From the NCBI RefSeq assembly GCF_036240795.1, contig NZ_CP108454.1, positions 372,001 through 436,000 of the forward strand: 64,000 nucleotides of DNA, in the 5' to 3' direction. A program made the translations under genes and the position numbers. How positions within the stretch are numbered: the first letter of the stretch is position 1; the number at the start of each line of letters is the position of its first letter. Source of the stretch: Streptomyces sp. NBC_01268. GTDB lineage: Bacteria; Actinomycetota; Actinomycetes; Streptomycetales; Streptomycetaceae. Shown one piece after another: positions 26,801-36,648 of this stretch. Below the pieces are notes generated by a model. It was not told where the DNA came from, searched no databases, and worked only from the letters and a program-made list of their open reading frames with translations.

Positions 26801-29800
26801 TCTCCCGGGCGCTGTTCCTGCCCGAGGGCGAGTCCGCCACCGTCCAGCTCTCCTTCGCACCGGAGGAGGCCAGGTTCACCATCGCCTCCCCCGCCGCCGG
26901 AGGCGGAGGCGGACAGGACGCCGGAGCCGGAGGCGCGGACCCCACGGTCCACGCGAGCGGAGTCGTCCGCACCGGCCAGCCGTGCCGGGTCACGGGCCCG
27001 CTGGACGCCGAATCCATCCGTGCCCGCACGGAGCGCCGTCTCGACCGGGCCGCGTGTTACGGCGAGCTCGCGGCGCTCGGCTATCAGTACGGCCCGGCTT
27101 TCCAGGCCATCGACGAGGTGTGGACCGGCCCCGGCGAGGCGCTGGCCCTGATCCGCCCGACCCCGGGGATCGGCGCCGACGCGGCGGGCTGCCACGCGCA
27201 TCCGGTGCTGCTCGACGCCTGCTTCCAGACCATGCTGACCGCGCTGTCGCCGCACGGCGGCCGTGCCGGTGGCATCCGCCTGCCCGTCGCGATCCAGGAG
27301 CTGCGCCTGGACCCGGTCGGGGACCGGCCGCTGTGGGCGCACGCCACCGTCACCGAGCAGAACGGGGAGGAGCTGGTCGGCGATCTCGCCCTGTACACCG
27401 AGGACGGGACACCGCTCGGCAGGATCACCGGGTTCCGCGCGGCTGCGGTGGATCGCGTGGCCTCCGCGGTCAGGCTGGGCACCATCGACGGGTGGCTGGC
27501 CGAGGTCGGCTGGGAGGAACTGGCGTCCCCCGAGCCGGTGCGCCCGGAGGGTGAGGTGTCCGGCGGCCCGTCGGGGACGCGGGCTCCCGACCTGCTGCTG
27601 TTCGCCGACACGGGTGGCCTCGCCGACCGGCTGGCCGATCGGGTGCGGGGCCGCGGCGGGCGGTGCCGGCTCGTGCGTCCCGGCCGCCGGTACGAGCACG
27701 GCGAGCGGTTCACGACCGTCCGGCCGGACTCGGCCGACGATCTGCGGAGGCTGTTCGCGGACCTCGACCCGTCCGTCCGGACCGTGGTCCACCTGTGGAA
27801 CCTCGACCTGCCGCCGATGGACACCGTCGCCGCCGAGGACCTCGCCGGGATCGGCACCCTCGGCGCCTTCTCTCTCGTCCCGCTCGCCCAGGTGCTGCCC
27901 GAGGCCCGACCGGACGGACGGCTGCACATCGTCACCCGGGGTGCCCAGGCCGTCCGGCCGGGCGATCCGGTGGAGCCGTTCGGCGCACCCGCCTGGGGCA
28001 TCGGCCGGGTGCTGTGGCAGCAGGAACTCATCGGCCACTCCGGAAAGCTGATCGACCTCGATCCGGCCACGGGACCCGACACGGGACCGAACCCGGGAGC
28101 GGACCAGGGAGCGGACGTGGGCCCGGACACGGTCCCGACCGCGACCCCGCCCGCCCCCTCCGCGGAGGAAGGGGAAGCCGACGCCCTGCTGCGCGAGCTG
28201 GCGGCCGACGACGGCGAGGGCGAGATCGCTCTGCGTGGCGGCCGCCGCCACATCAGTCGGCTGCGGCCGCCCGCCGGGCTCACCCGCCCGCTGCCCCTGC
28301 GACTGCGCGCGGACGGCAGTTACCTGGTCACGGGCGCTTTCGGCGCGCTCGGGCGGCTGCTCTGCCGCACCCTGGTCCGGCGCGGAGCCCGGCGCCTCAT
28401 CCTGCTGGGCCGCACCGCCGTGCCCGACCGCGGCGCGTGGCACGGGCTCGATCCGCGGAGTCCCGCCGGGCAGCGGGTCGCCTTCCTGCGCGAGCTCGAG
28501 GCCCTGGGGGCCGAGGTGCTGGTCGCGGCGGTCGACGTGACCGATCAGGAGGCGATGGAACGCTGGCTGGCGGAGCGGACGAGCAGCGGGCTGCCGCCGG
28601 TGCGGGGCGTGTTCCACCTCGCCGGGCAGGTGCGGGACGTCCTGCTGCCGTCGCTGGACCGCGCGGCCTTCGACGCCGGCTACGGGCCGAAGGTGCACGG
28701 CGGATACCTGCTGCACCGGCTGCTGTGCGAGGAGCCGGTGGAGCACTTCGTCCTGTTCGCCTCGGTCGCCTCGCTGCTGACCACGGCCGGCCAGGTCAAC
28801 TACGCGGCGGGCAACGCCTTCCTGGACGCGCTCGCCCATCACCGTCGCGCGCGGGGCCTGCCCGCGCTCAGCCTGGACTGGGGGCCCTGGGCCACCGGCA
28901 TGATCGAGGAACTCGGGCTGGTCGCCCACTACCGGGACGCCCGGGGAATGAGCTCGCTCGCACCGGAGACCGGGATGGCGGTCCTGGAGCGGGTGATCGG
29001 GCAGGACCGGGCCCAGCTGCTGGTCGCGACCGTGGTGGACTGGCCGGTGTTCCTCTCCTGGTACCCCACGCCGCCGCGGCTGGTCTCCGGGCTCGCGGCC
29101 GCCGCGGCGCGGGCCACCCCGGCCGGGCAGGACGGCAGCCTGCTCGACGCCTTCCGCCGCTCGGACGCGACGGCCCGCGCGGAGCTGGTCGCCGAACGCT
29201 TCGCCGCGCTGGCCGCGGGCGTGCTCCGGGTGGGGCCGGAGCTGATCGACGCGGACAGCCGTCTCGGCTCGCTCGGTCTCGACTCCCTGCTCGCGATGGA
29301 GCTGCGGGCCCGGGTCCACACCGAACTGGGTGTCTCGCTGCCGGTGGTGGCGCTGCTCAGCAACGGTCCGGTCGGTGAGCTGACGGGCCGGCTCCACGAA
29401 GGACTGGACGAGCTGGTGTCGGCCGACGGAGCGCCGCAGGAGACGGATGTGGAGCTGTTCACCGACGAGCGGTGCCACCCGCTCACCCACAACCAGCAGG
29501 CCCTGTGGTTCCTCCGGCAGCTCAACCCCGACGGCTTCGCCTACAACATCGGCGGCGCGGTGGAGGTCCGCGCCGAGCTCGACCCGGAGCTGGTGTTCGA
29601 GGCGTTCCGCACCCTGATCGGGCGGCACCCCAGCCTGCGGGCCAACGTCACCACCGAGTCCGGCCGCCCCGTCCAGCGCATCCGGAGCGACGTCCGCGCC
29701 GACACCGGCCTGTTCGACGTCGAGGGCCGGCCCTGGGAGGAGATCCGCGCCCTGCTGGTCGGGGAGTACCGCAGGCCGTACGACCTGGAGGCCGATCCCC

Positions 29801-32800
29801 TGGTCCGGCTGCGGCTGTTCCGGCGCGCGCCGGACCGATGGGTGATCATGAAGGCCGTCCACCACATCGTCTCGGACGCGATCTCCACCTTCACCTTCAT
29901 CGAGGAGCTGTTCGAGGTCTACCACGGCCTGCGCACGGGCCGGCCCGCGGAGCTCGCCCCGGTGCCCGCCCGCTACCTCGACTTCCTCAACCGGCAGAAC
30001 CGCTTCCTGGCCGGGCCCGAGGCACGGCGGATGCTCGACTACTGGCGCGGTCATCTGCCCGACGAGGTGCCGGTGCTCGACCTGCCCACCGACCGGCCGC
30101 GCCCGCCGGTGCAGACCGACAACGGCGCCTCCGAGTTCTTCCTGCTGGACGAGCGGCTCAGCGCCCGGGTGCACGCGCTGGCCCGTGAGCACAACGTCAC
30201 CGTGTACACGGTGCTGCTGACCGCGTACTACCTGCTCCTGCACCGGTGGTCGGGCCAGGACGAGATCGTGGTCGGCAGCCCCGTCACCGGCCGCACCGAG
30301 GAGGAGTTCGCCTCCGTCTACGGCTACTTCGTCAATCCGCTGCCCCTCCACGTCAGCCTGGCCGGCGATCCGACGGTGTCCGAGCTGCTGGCACGGGTGC
30401 GTGACACCGTCCTCGGCGGGCTGGACAACCAGGAGTACCCGTTCGTGCTGCTGGTCGAGCAGCTGGGCCTGCAGCACGACCCGAGCCGCTCGGCGGTCTT
30501 CCAGGCGATGTTCATCCTGCTCACCCACAAGGTCGCCGCCGAGCGCGTGGGATACGAGCTGGAGTACATCGAACTCCCGGAGGAGGAGGGGCAGTTCGAT
30601 GTCACGCTGTCCGCCTACGAGGACCGTTCGGACGGGCGCTTCCACTGCGTCCTCAAGTACAACACCGACCTGTTCGACGCGGGGACGGTGCGGCGGATGG
30701 CCGAGCACTACCGCAACCTCCTCGACGGGCTCACCCGCGCACCCGCCGAGCGCCCGGCCGACCGGCTGCCGATGCTCGGTGCCGGGGAACGGGACCGGAT
30801 CCTCACGGAGTTCAGCGGCGGCACCCGGAGGATCGACCACGACGTCCCGGTGCACGACCTGATCGGCAAGGTCGCCGCCCAGTACCCGGAGGCGGTCGCC
30901 GTGTCCGTCCCCGGCGGACGGCGGCTCGGCTACCGGGAGCTGGAGCACCGCTCCCGGCGCATGGCGGCCTCGCTGCGCGAACTCGGCGTCGGGGACGGCA
31001 CGGTGGTGGCCCTCTGCCTGGACAAGTCCCCGGAGCTGGTGATCGCGCTGCTGGCGGTGGTCCGGGCGGGCGGCGCGTACCTGCCGCTGGACCCGGACCA
31101 TCCGGCCGAGCGGCTGGCCGAGCTGATGACCCACGCCGGTGCCCGGCTCGTCCTGACCGATCGGCACCAGGACGGCGCGTGCCGCCTGCCCGGCAGGCCG
31201 GTGACCCTGGACGAGCTGGACCGGCCCGAACTCGACGCCCGGCCGGAGCCGGTCGTGGGCCTCGACCAGGCCGCGTACGTGATCCACACCTCCGGATCCA
31301 CCGGCCGCCCCAAGGCCGTCCAGGTCAGCCACCGCAACCTCGCCTCGGTGTTCGTGGCCTGGCAGGCGGAGTACCGGCTGGACACCGAGGCCCGGGTCCA
31401 CCTGCAGATGGCGGGCGTCTCCTTCGACGTCTTCACCGGGGACGTGGTCCGGGCCCTGTGCTCCGGCGGCACCCTGGTCCTGGTCGACCGCGAGCTGCTG
31501 TTCGACACCGCACGGCTGTACCGGACCATGCGGTCCGAGGGCGTCGACTGCGCCGAGTTCGTCCCGTCCGTGGCGCGCGGCCTGCTGGCGTACTGCGAGC
31601 GGGAAGGTCTGCGCCTGGACTTCATGAGACTGCTGATCGTCGGCTCGGACTCGTGGAAGGCGGGCGAGCACCAGCGGCTCCTCGCGCTCTGCGGACCGGA
31701 CACCCGGGTGGTGAACTCGTACGGACTCACCGAGGGCACCATCGACAGCGCCTACTTCGAGGGCCCGGCCGGCCACCTGGAGGCGGGCCGGATGGTGCCG
31801 ATCGGCCGGCCGCTGCCCAACAGCCAGCTGTACGTCCTCGACCGGCACGGCGAGCCCGTGCCCCCGGGCGTGGCGGGCGAGTTGTGGGTCGGTGGCGCCG
31901 GGGTCGCCACCGGGTACCTCGGCGAGCCGGAGCGGACGGCCGAGCGGTTCGTCACGCTCACGCCGGGCCGCGAACCCGTGCGGCTGTACCGGACGGGCGA
32001 CCTCGGTCACTGGGACGCCGACGGGGTCCTGCACCTCCTCGGCCGGGCCGACGGCCAGGTCAAGGTCCGCGGCCACCGGATCGAGACCGGCGAGATCGAG
32101 GCCCGGCTGGCCGCCCGGCCCGAGCTCGCCCAGGTGTGCGTCACGGTGCGCCGGGACGAGGCCGGCGAGAACCTCCTGTGTGCCTACTGCGTGCCCGCTG
32201 AAGGCGCCGGCGTCGACCCCCGGGAGCTGCGCCGCCACCTCGCGGAGCAGCTGCCCACGTATCTGATCCCCGCGCACTTCACCGAACTCCCGGCCCTGCC
32301 CCTCACCGCGAACGGCAAGGTCGACCTCGCCGCACTGCCGGAGCCCCGGGCAGAGGCGGGACCGGACCGGCACGAGCCGCCGGTGACGCTGTACGAGCAG
32401 CGGATGGCCGCGCACTGGAAGACCCTGCTCGGGCTCGGACAGCCGGGCCTGCGGGACGACTTCTTCGAGGCGGGCGGCAGCTCGATCAAGCTGATCGAGC
32501 TGATCCACCACCTCCGGACCGAGTTCAACGCAGCCGTCCCGGTCGGCAGGCTGTTCCGGACCAGCACCCTGCACGGCATGGCCCGCACCCTGGAGGACGT
32601 CGTCACCGGTCGGCTCCCCGGCGCCGAGCCGTACCTGTGGTTCAACCCGGGTGCGGAACGGAGCAGGACGGTCTTCTGCCTGCCGCCGGCGGGTGGTCAC
32701 GGGCTGGTCTACCGGCAGCTCGCCGCCCTGCTCCCCGAGTACCGCTTCGCCGCGTTCAACTACCTCTCCGGTGCGGACAAGGCCGCCCGCTACGCGGATC

Positions 32801-33321
32801 TGGTCGAGGAGCTCCACCCGGACGGGCCGTACACCCTGTTCGGCTACTCGCTGGGCGGGAACCTCGCCTTCGAGATCGCCGAGGAGCTGGAGCGGCGGGG
32901 CCGCACGGTGCGCACCGTGGTCATCATGGACTCCTACCGGATCGCCGAGGCCGTCACCCTCGGCGAGGAGCACCTGGCCGAGTTCGAGCACGAGCTGGCC
33001 GGGCACCTGCGCCGGCACACCGGGTCGGAGATCGTCGCCCGGGAGACCGTCGAGCAGGCCCGGGAGTACCTGGCCCACTGCGGTGCCCATCCCTCCGTGG
33101 GTGTGCTGCGCGCCCCGATCGTGGTGGTCGCGGACCAGGACAAGCTGCGCCGTTTCGCGGCGGGCGAGCCCGGCAGCTGGCACAGCGCCTCCACCGCCGG
33201 CTGCACGCTGCACCAGGGCCACGGGCGGCACGCCGAGATGCTCGACGGGGCGTTCCTGGAGCGCAACGCCGAACTGGCCCGCACCCTGCTGGCGGGAGGT
33301 GCCCGGCATGGCGGCGCGTGA
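23896..33321 (+). CDS. ftdB: Hybrid iterative PKS-NRPS, polycyclic tetramate macrolactam synthase
   Basis: 3141 residues from the ATG at 23896; an in-frame GTG at 23836 has no ribosome site. Domains in order: KS (14-435; Cys184 in DTACSSS, EAHGTST, NIGHTES), AT (~543-835; Ser634 in GHSTGE), DH (~900-1180; His932 in HRIEGSTVFP, DACFQ), KR (~1469-1675; TGAFGALG, VNYAAGN), ACP (Ser1797 in LGLDS), C (~1861-2300; HHIVSDA, His1990), A (~2312-2790), PCP (Ser2863 in GGSS), TE (~2920-3130; Ser2985 in GYSLGG). The A-domain pocket reads D-V-G-E-I-G-S-I-D, the ornithine code. Size, single-module layout and code match PTM synthases (FtdB, IkaA, HSAF PKS-NRPS), which build two polyene chains iteratively on both ornithine amines and cyclise to a tetramate. 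Confidence 0.93.
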   Translation: MTDSPNAAFRDKVAIIGIGCRLPGHAGDHRAFWRNLIEGRDCLVPTPADRYDTTTLGSRDRAKPGRLIGGRGGYIDGFDEFDPHFFGISPREAEHMDPQQRKLLEVSWEALEDGGQKPGELAGRNVGVFVGAFTLDYKILQFADLGFETLAAHTATGTMMTMVSNRISHCLDFRGPSVSIDTACSSSLVAVHLACQSLLRGESELALAGGTLLHLAPQYTIAETKGGFLSPDGRSRAFDASADGYVRAEGVGVVALKRLSDALRDGDPVHAVVIGSGVNQDGRTNGITVPSADAQATLIERVCTEAGVAPGSLQYVEAHGTSTPVGDPIEAEALGRVLASGRPPGARCYVGSVKTNIGHTESAAGVAGLIKTALALRHRRIPPHLNLEHPNPAIDFAALPFEIPTVAVDWPEHDGPARAGVNSFGFGGTNAHVLLEEAPPLGRRERSAAGQAPPFSVLPLSARHPAGLAELAGGIRRELAAGVSLADLGHTLAHRRQRFEERLAVVHTSRESLDEALAACERGEQHPRAVRGRRREPGQRRLVWVFTGMGPQWWGMGRQLLDAEPVYRAAVERCDQEIRRQAGWSLLDELTRPEPESRMAETWLAQPANFAVQAGLAALWEHYGVRPDAVVGHSTGEIAAFHQAGVYGLEDAVRVALGRSSLQHRLAGTGAMLAANLPEEEAERLVRPYRDRVSVAAVNSPASVTLSGDADTLRELADRLGRDQVFTRFLDVEVPYHSVRMDPIRDELHEALAGIEPRPATLPLYLTARDGRARGPELDAGYWWENVRQPVRFRSAIDRLVDDGHTLFLELGPHPVLGHSIRECLDGRAADGLALPSIRRREDEPERFARSLAELHTLGVEVDWTVLQPEGRPVPLPCYPWQRDRYWVEPRPVAQIRLGRLDHPLLGRRTASLQPTWESRLDTERLAYLADHRIEGSTVFPAAGYLEMAAQAVRAMTGGDLATLADVEFSRALFLPEGESATVQLSFAPEEARFTIASPAAGGGGGQDAGAGGADPTVHASGVVRTGQPCRVTGPLDAESIRARTERRLDRAACYGELAALGYQYGPAFQAIDEVWTGPGEALALIRPTPGIGADAAGCHAHPVLLDACFQTMLTALSPHGGRAGGIRLPVAIQELRLDPVGDRPLWAHATVTEQNGEELVGDLALYTEDGTPLGRITGFRAAAVDRVASAVRLGTIDGWLAEVGWEELASPEPVRPEGEVSGGPSGTRAPDLLLFADTGGLADRLADRVRGRGGRCRLVRPGRRYEHGERFTTVRPDSADDLRRLFADLDPSVRTVVHLWNLDLPPMDTVAAEDLAGIGTLGAFSLVPLAQVLPEARPDGRLHIVTRGAQAVRPGDPVEPFGAPAWGIGRVLWQQELIGHSGKLIDLDPATGPDTGPNPGADQGADVGPDTVPTATPPAPSAEEGEADALLRELAADDGEGEIALRGGRRHISRLRPPAGLTRPLPLRLRADGSYLVTGAFGALGRLLCRTLVRRGARRLILLGRTAVPDRGAWHGLDPRSPAGQRVAFLRELEALGAEVLVAAVDVTDQEAMERWLAERTSSGLPPVRGVFHLAGQVRDVLLPSLDRAAFDAGYGPKVHGGYLLHRLLCEEPVEHFVLFASVASLLTTAGQVNYAAGNAFLDALAHHRRARGLPALSLDWGPWATGMIEELGLVAHYRDARGMSSLAPETGMAVLERVIGQDRAQLLVATVVDWPVFLSWYPTPPRLVSGLAAAAARATPAGQDGSLLDAFRRSDATARAELVAERFAALAAGVLRVGPELIDADSRLGSLGLDSLLAMELRARVHTELGVSLPVVALLSNGPVGELTGRLHEGLDELVSADGAPQETDVELFTDERCHPLTHNQQALWFLRQLNPDGFAYNIGGAVEVRAELDPELVFEAFRTLIGRHPSLRANVTTESGRPVQRIRSDVRADTGLFDVEGRPWEEIRALLVGEYRRPYDLEADPLVRLRLFRRAPDRWVIMKAVHHIVSDAISTFTFIEELFEVYHGLRTGRPAELAPVPARYLDFLNRQNRFLAGPEARRMLDYWRGHLPDEVPVLDLPTDRPRPPVQTDNGASEFFLLDERLSARVHALAREHNVTVYTVLLTAYYLLLHRWSGQDEIVVGSPVTGRTEEEFASVYGYFVNPLPLHVSLAGDPTVSELLARVRDTVLGGLDNQEYPFVLLVEQLGLQHDPSRSAVFQAMFILLTHKVAAERVGYELEYIELPEEEGQFDVTLSAYEDRSDGRFHCVLKYNTDLFDAGTVRRMAEHYRNLLDGLTRAPAERPADRLPMLGAGERDRILTEFSGGTRRIDHDVPVHDLIGKVAAQYPEAVAVSVPGGRRLGYRELEHRSRRMAASLRELGVGDGTVVALCLDKSPELVIALLAVVRAGGAYLPLDPDHPAERLAELMTHAGARLVLTDRHQDGACRLPGRPVTLDELDRPELDARPEPVVGLDQAAYVIHTSGSTGRPKAVQVSHRNLASVFVAWQAEYRLDTEARVHLQMAGVSFDVFTGDVVRALCSGGTLVLVDRELLFDTARLYRTMRSEGVDCAEFVPSVARGLLAYCEREGLRLDFMRLLIVGSDSWKAGEHQRLLALCGPDTRVVNSYGLTEGTIDSAYFEGPAGHLEAGRMVPIGRPLPNSQLYVLDRHGEPVPPGVAGELWVGGAGVATGYLGEPERTAERFVTLTPGREPVRLYRTGDLGHWDADGVLHLLGRADGQVKVRGHRIETGEIEARLAARPELAQVCVTVRRDEAGENLLCAYCVPAEGAGVDPRELRRHLAEQLPTYLIPAHFTELPALPLTANGKVDLAALPEPRAEAGPDRHEPPVTLYEQRMAAHWKTLLGLGQPGLRDDFFEAGGSSIKLIELIHHLRTEFNAAVPVGRLFRTSTLHGMARTLEDVVTGRLPGAEPYLWFNPGAERSRTVFCLPPAGGHGLVYRQLAALLPEYRFAAFNYLSGADKAARYADLVEELHPDGPYTLFGYSLGGNLAFEIAEELERRGRTVRTVVIMDSYRIAEAVTLGEEHLAEFEHELAGHLRRHTGSEIVARETVEQAREYLAHCGAHPSVGVLRAPIVVVADQDKLRRFAAGEPGSWHSASTAGCTLHQGHGRHAEMLDGAFLERNAELARTLLAGGARHGGA

Positions 33322-34993
33322 CACCGGCCCCCAGTGGAGCCCCCGGCCTCCGGGCGGACGGCCCCGCGTCATCATCATCGGCGCGGGCATGTCGGGCCTC
33401 GCCGCCGGCTGCTACGCCCAGATGAGCGGAGTGGAGAGCCGCGTCTTCGAGAAGCACGTCCTGCCCGGCGGCTGCTGCACCGCCTGGGCCCGGCAGGGCT
33501 ACCTCTTCGACTACTGCATCGACTGGCTGATCGGCACCGCCTCCGGCACCGGGGCGAACGAGGTCTGGCGTGAGCTCGGCGCGCTGGACGGCAAGCGGAT
33601 CACCGTGTTCGACCAGTTCAACCGGGTGGTCGACGAGCAGGGCAGATCCGTCACCTTCTACAACGACCCCGACCGCCTTGAGCGCCACCTGCTGGAGATC
33701 TCGCCCGCCGACGCCCGGCTGATCCGGTCGTTCTGCCGGGACCTCCGACGCTTCGCCGCCCTCGACCCGCGCTGGGAGCTGAAGCCGCCGCCGCTGAAGT
33801 CCGCGGTGGAGAAGGCCCGGACGCTCCTCGGCATCCTGCCCGCGTTCCGTCTGTACTGGCGCACCGCGGCCACCCCGATGCGCCGCTTCGCGGACCGCTT
33901 CCAGGACCCGCTGCTGCGCCGGGCCTTCCCGAACATGTTCCTGCAGGAACTGACCGGCTTCCCGCTGCTCCCCTACCTCTTCACCATGTCCTGCGCGCAC
34001 AACGGCAACGCCGGCTTCCCGGAGGGCGGTTCGCTGGGGCTGGCCCGTTCGGTCGAGGAGCGCTATCTGGGCCTCGGCGGGCACGTCGGCTACCGCTCGC
34101 GGGTGGAACGCGTCCTCGTCGAGGACGGGCGCGCCGTCGGCGTCCGGCTCCGCAACGGGCAGGAGCACTTCGCCGACCACGTGATCGCGGCCTGCGACGG
34201 CCCGACGGTCCTGGACCGCCTGCTGGACGGGCGGTGGACGAGCCCGCGTACCGAGCTCCTCTACGGCGAGCTGCTGGACCGTCCGGACAACCTGTACCCG
34301 GCGGTGGTCTCCGCGTTCGTCGGCCTGGACGGCGCCCTGCCCGCCGGTGAACCGCACAGCACCACCTACCTGCTCGGCGCGGAGCGGGGCGCCGCCCTGC
34401 CGGGCTGCCTGCAGAACAGCCTGGTGGTCCAGCAGCGTTCGGGCTACGGCACCGGCTTCGCGCCGGCCGGGAAGTCGGTGCTGCACTGCACGTACTTCAC
34501 CGACCACCGGTCCTGGCAGGAGCTGCGCACGGCCGACCGCCCGGCGTACCGGGCCCGCAAGCGGCAGGTCGTCGACTTCGTCCGCCGGTTCCTGGCGGAG
34601 CGGCACCCGGGCATCGACGAGCGGATCGAGCTGGTCGACGTGGCCACCCCGGCCACCACGGAGCGCTACACCGGCAACACCTACGGGAGCATCCTGGCCT
34701 GGAAGGCGTTCTCCGAGGCCGACGACGTGTCGACCGCGCTGGTCAACCGGGACCGGATGCGGCTGCCGGGCCTGAGCGGCTTCTCGATGGCCGGGCAGTG
34801 GACCGGCATGGGCGGCCTGATCCGGGCGGCCACCAGCGGCCGGTTCGCCGTCCAGTACCTGTGTGCCGAGCTCGGCCTGGAGTTCCGGGCCCGGCCGAGC
34901 GAGGGGACCGGGACCTGGCATCCCGGGAAGCTGGGCCGGCTGCCGCAACTCGAACCACGACGGACTGCCCGGAAGGCGGCGGTGGCCGAATGA
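33308..34993 (+). CDS. ftdC: FAD-dependent phytoene-desaturase-like oxidoreductase (PTM ring formation)
   Basis: 561 residues from the ATG at 33308, after GGGAGGTG; the start overlaps the end of the synthase gene by 14 bases. The N-terminal Rossmann fold has VIIIGAGMSGLAAGCYAQM, then GGCCTAW. The C-terminal FAD-binding closing motif is SMAGQWTGMGGLIRAATSG. In PTM pathways two such enzymes act on the tetramate polyene to make the first carbocycles. It is paralogous to the next gene (shared PEGGSLGLARSVE-RY and AACDG segments), so the pair arose by duplication. Presence of two copies, as in ftdC/ftdD and HSAF OX genes, points to a 5-5 or 5-5-6 ring system. Confidence 0.88.
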   Translation: MAARDTGPQWSPRPPGGRPRVIIIGAGMSGLAAGCYAQMSGVESRVFEKHVLPGGCCTAWARQGYLFDYCIDWLIGTASGTGANEVWRELGALDGKRITVFDQFNRVVDEQGRSVTFYNDPDRLERHLLEISPADARLIRSFCRDLRRFAALDPRWELKPPPLKSAVEKARTLLGILPAFRLYWRTAATPMRRFADRFQDPLLRRAFPNMFLQELTGFPLLPYLFTMSCAHNGNAGFPEGGSLGLARSVEERYLGLGGHVGYRSRVERVLVEDGRAVGVRLRNGQEHFADHVIAACDGPTVLDRLLDGRWTSPRTELLYGELLDRPDNLYPAVVSAFVGLDGALPAGEPHSTTYLLGAERGAALPGCLQNSLVVQQRSGYGTGFAPAGKSVLHCTYFTDHRSWQELRTADRPAYRARKRQVVDFVRRFLAERHPGIDERIELVDVATPATTERYTGNTYGSILAWKAFSEADDVSTALVNRDRMRLPGLSGFSMAGQWTGMGGLIRAATSGRFAVQYLCAELGLEFRARPSEGTGTWHPGKLGRLPQLEPRRTARKAAVAE

Positions 34994-36648
34994 CCAGAAG
35001 GACCATGCTGATCGTCGGCGGGGGTCTCGGCGGACTGTCCACCGGCTGCTACGCCCAGATGAACGGCTACCGCAGCAGGGTGCTGGAGATGCACGAGATC
35101 CCCGGTGGTTCCTGCACCGCCTGGGACCGGGGCGACTTCACCCTGGACTGCTGCGTCAGCTGGCTGCTCGGCAGCGGCCCCGGCAACGAGATGCACCAGA
35201 TCTGGCTGGAGCTCGGTGCCCTCCAGGGCAAGCGGATGCGCAACTTCGACGTGTTCAACACGGTGCGCGGCCGGGACGGTCGGGCGGTGCACTTCTACTC
35301 CGACCCGGATCGCCTGCAAGCCCATCTGCTCGCCCTCTCGCCCGCCGACGCCCGCCAGATCCGGGACTTCTGCGACGGGCTGCGCACCTTCCGCCGGGCC
35401 CTGGCCCGATACCCCTTCCTCACCCCGGTCGGGCTGATGAGCCGACGGGAACGCTGGCGGATGCTGGCCTCGTTCGTCCCCTACTTCAACGTGATCCGGC
35501 GCTCCCTCACCGTCCTGATGCGGGACTACTCCCAGCGGTTCCGGGACCCGCTGCTGCGCGAGGCGTTCAACTTCATCCTGTACGAGAAGCACCCCGGCTT
35601 CCCGGTCCTGCCGTTCTACTTCCAGCTCGCCGCGCATGCCGGCCAGTCGGCCGGCGTGCCCGAGGGCGGCTCGCTCGGCCTGGCCCGCTCGGTCGAACAG
35701 CGCTACCGCGGGCTCGGCGGCGAGGTCGCGTACAACGCCAAGGTGGTGGAGATCCTGGTCGAGGAGGACCGTGCGGTCGGTGTCCGGCTCAGCGACGGGA
35801 GCGAGCTCAGGGCCGACATCGTGGTCTCCGCCTGCGACGGCCGCACCACCCTGCTGGAGCTGCTCAAGGGCCGGTACCTCACCGACGCCTACCGCGAGCT
35901 CTACACCAGGACGATCACCGAGCCGGGCATGGTCTTCCCCGGCTACCTCACCGTCTTCCTCGGCCTGCGCCGCGCCTTCCCGGAGGGCGAGCCCTGCACC
36001 ACCCACCTGCTGGACGAGGCCTTCGCCGCCCGACTCACCGGGATCCGCCACCCCAGCATCAACGTCCAGTTCCGCAGCCGCCACTACCCCGAGCTGTCGC
36101 CCCCGGGCACCTCCGTCGTCTACGCCACGTACTTCTGCGACATCGCCCCCTGGCGGGAGCTGAGCACCGGCCCGGAGCAGGCCACGCGGCTGCGCCGCGG
36201 CGAGGAACTGCACACCCTGCCGGTCGGCCGCGGCCGCGCGTACCAGCGGGCCAAGCGGCAGGTGCGGGACGCGATCACGGACTTCCTGGAGCAGCGCCAC
36301 CCGGGCCTGCGCGACGCGATCGCGGTCCGGGACGTCTCGACCCCGCTCACCCAGGTCCGCTACACCGGCAACTACGACGGCACGGTGCTCGGCTGGCAGC
36401 CCTTCGTGGCGAGCGGCGAGGCCGTGGAGCAGGAGGTCAAGCGCCACGGACCCGGCCTGCCCGGGCTCGCGAACTTCTACCTCTCGGGAGTCTGGGCCAC
36501 CACCGGCGGCCTGATCAGGGCCGCGGCGTCCGGACGGCACGTCATGCAGTTCGTCTGCCGTGACGACGGCCGGCCGTTCACCGCCACCGTCGACCACAGC
36601 GCCCCCCTCCCCGTCCAACTCATCGACCCGGCAGGAGCAACCCCTTGA
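34990..36648 (+). CDS. ftdD: Second FAD-dependent phytoene-desaturase-like oxidoreductase (PTM ring formation)
   Basis: 552 residues; its ATG overlaps the previous TGA (ATGA). Motifs are MLIVGGGLGGLSTGCYAQM, GGSCTAWDRG, PEGGSLGLARSVEQRY, SACDGRTTLL and the C-terminal FLSGVWATTGGLIRAA-like FAD loop. It is close enough to the preceding gene to be its paralogue but differs over the central substrate region. By analogy with FtdD and the pactamide PtdB enzymes it should work with the first oxidoreductase to close the five-membered rings. Flavin is expected to be bound non-covalently; the enzyme is cytoplasmic or membrane-associated. Confidence 0.88.
   Translation: MTRRTMLIVGGGLGGLSTGCYAQMNGYRSRVLEMHEIPGGSCTAWDRGDFTLDCCVSWLLGSGPGNEMHQIWLELGALQGKRMRNFDVFNTVRGRDGRAVHFYSDPDRLQAHLLALSPADARQIRDFCDGLRTFRRALARYPFLTPVGLMSRRERWRMLASFVPYFNVIRRSLTVLMRDYSQRFRDPLLREAFNFILYEKHPGFPVLPFYFQLAAHAGQSAGVPEGGSLGLARSVEQRYRGLGGEVAYNAKVVEILVEEDRAVGVRLSDGSELRADIVVSACDGRTTLLELLKGRYLTDAYRELYTRTITEPGMVFPGYLTVFLGLRRAFPEGEPCTTHLLDEAFAARLTGIRHPSINVQFRSRHYPELSPPGTSVVYATYFCDIAPWRELSTGPEQATRLRRGEELHTLPVGRGRAYQRAKRQVRDAITDFLEQRHPGLRDAIAVRDVSTPLTQVRYTGNYDGTVLGWQPFVASGEAVEQEVKRHGPGLPGLANFYLSGVWATTGGLIRAAASGRHVMQFVCRDDGRPFTATVDHSAPLPVQLIDPAGATP

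Noticed and set aside
23905..33390. A 3161-residue open frame antisense to the whole PKS-NRPS gene
   Set aside because: It mirrors the synthase in a G+C-rich genome, where the reverse frame rarely meets stops; it has no domains, only low-complexity Gly/Arg/Val-rich sequence.
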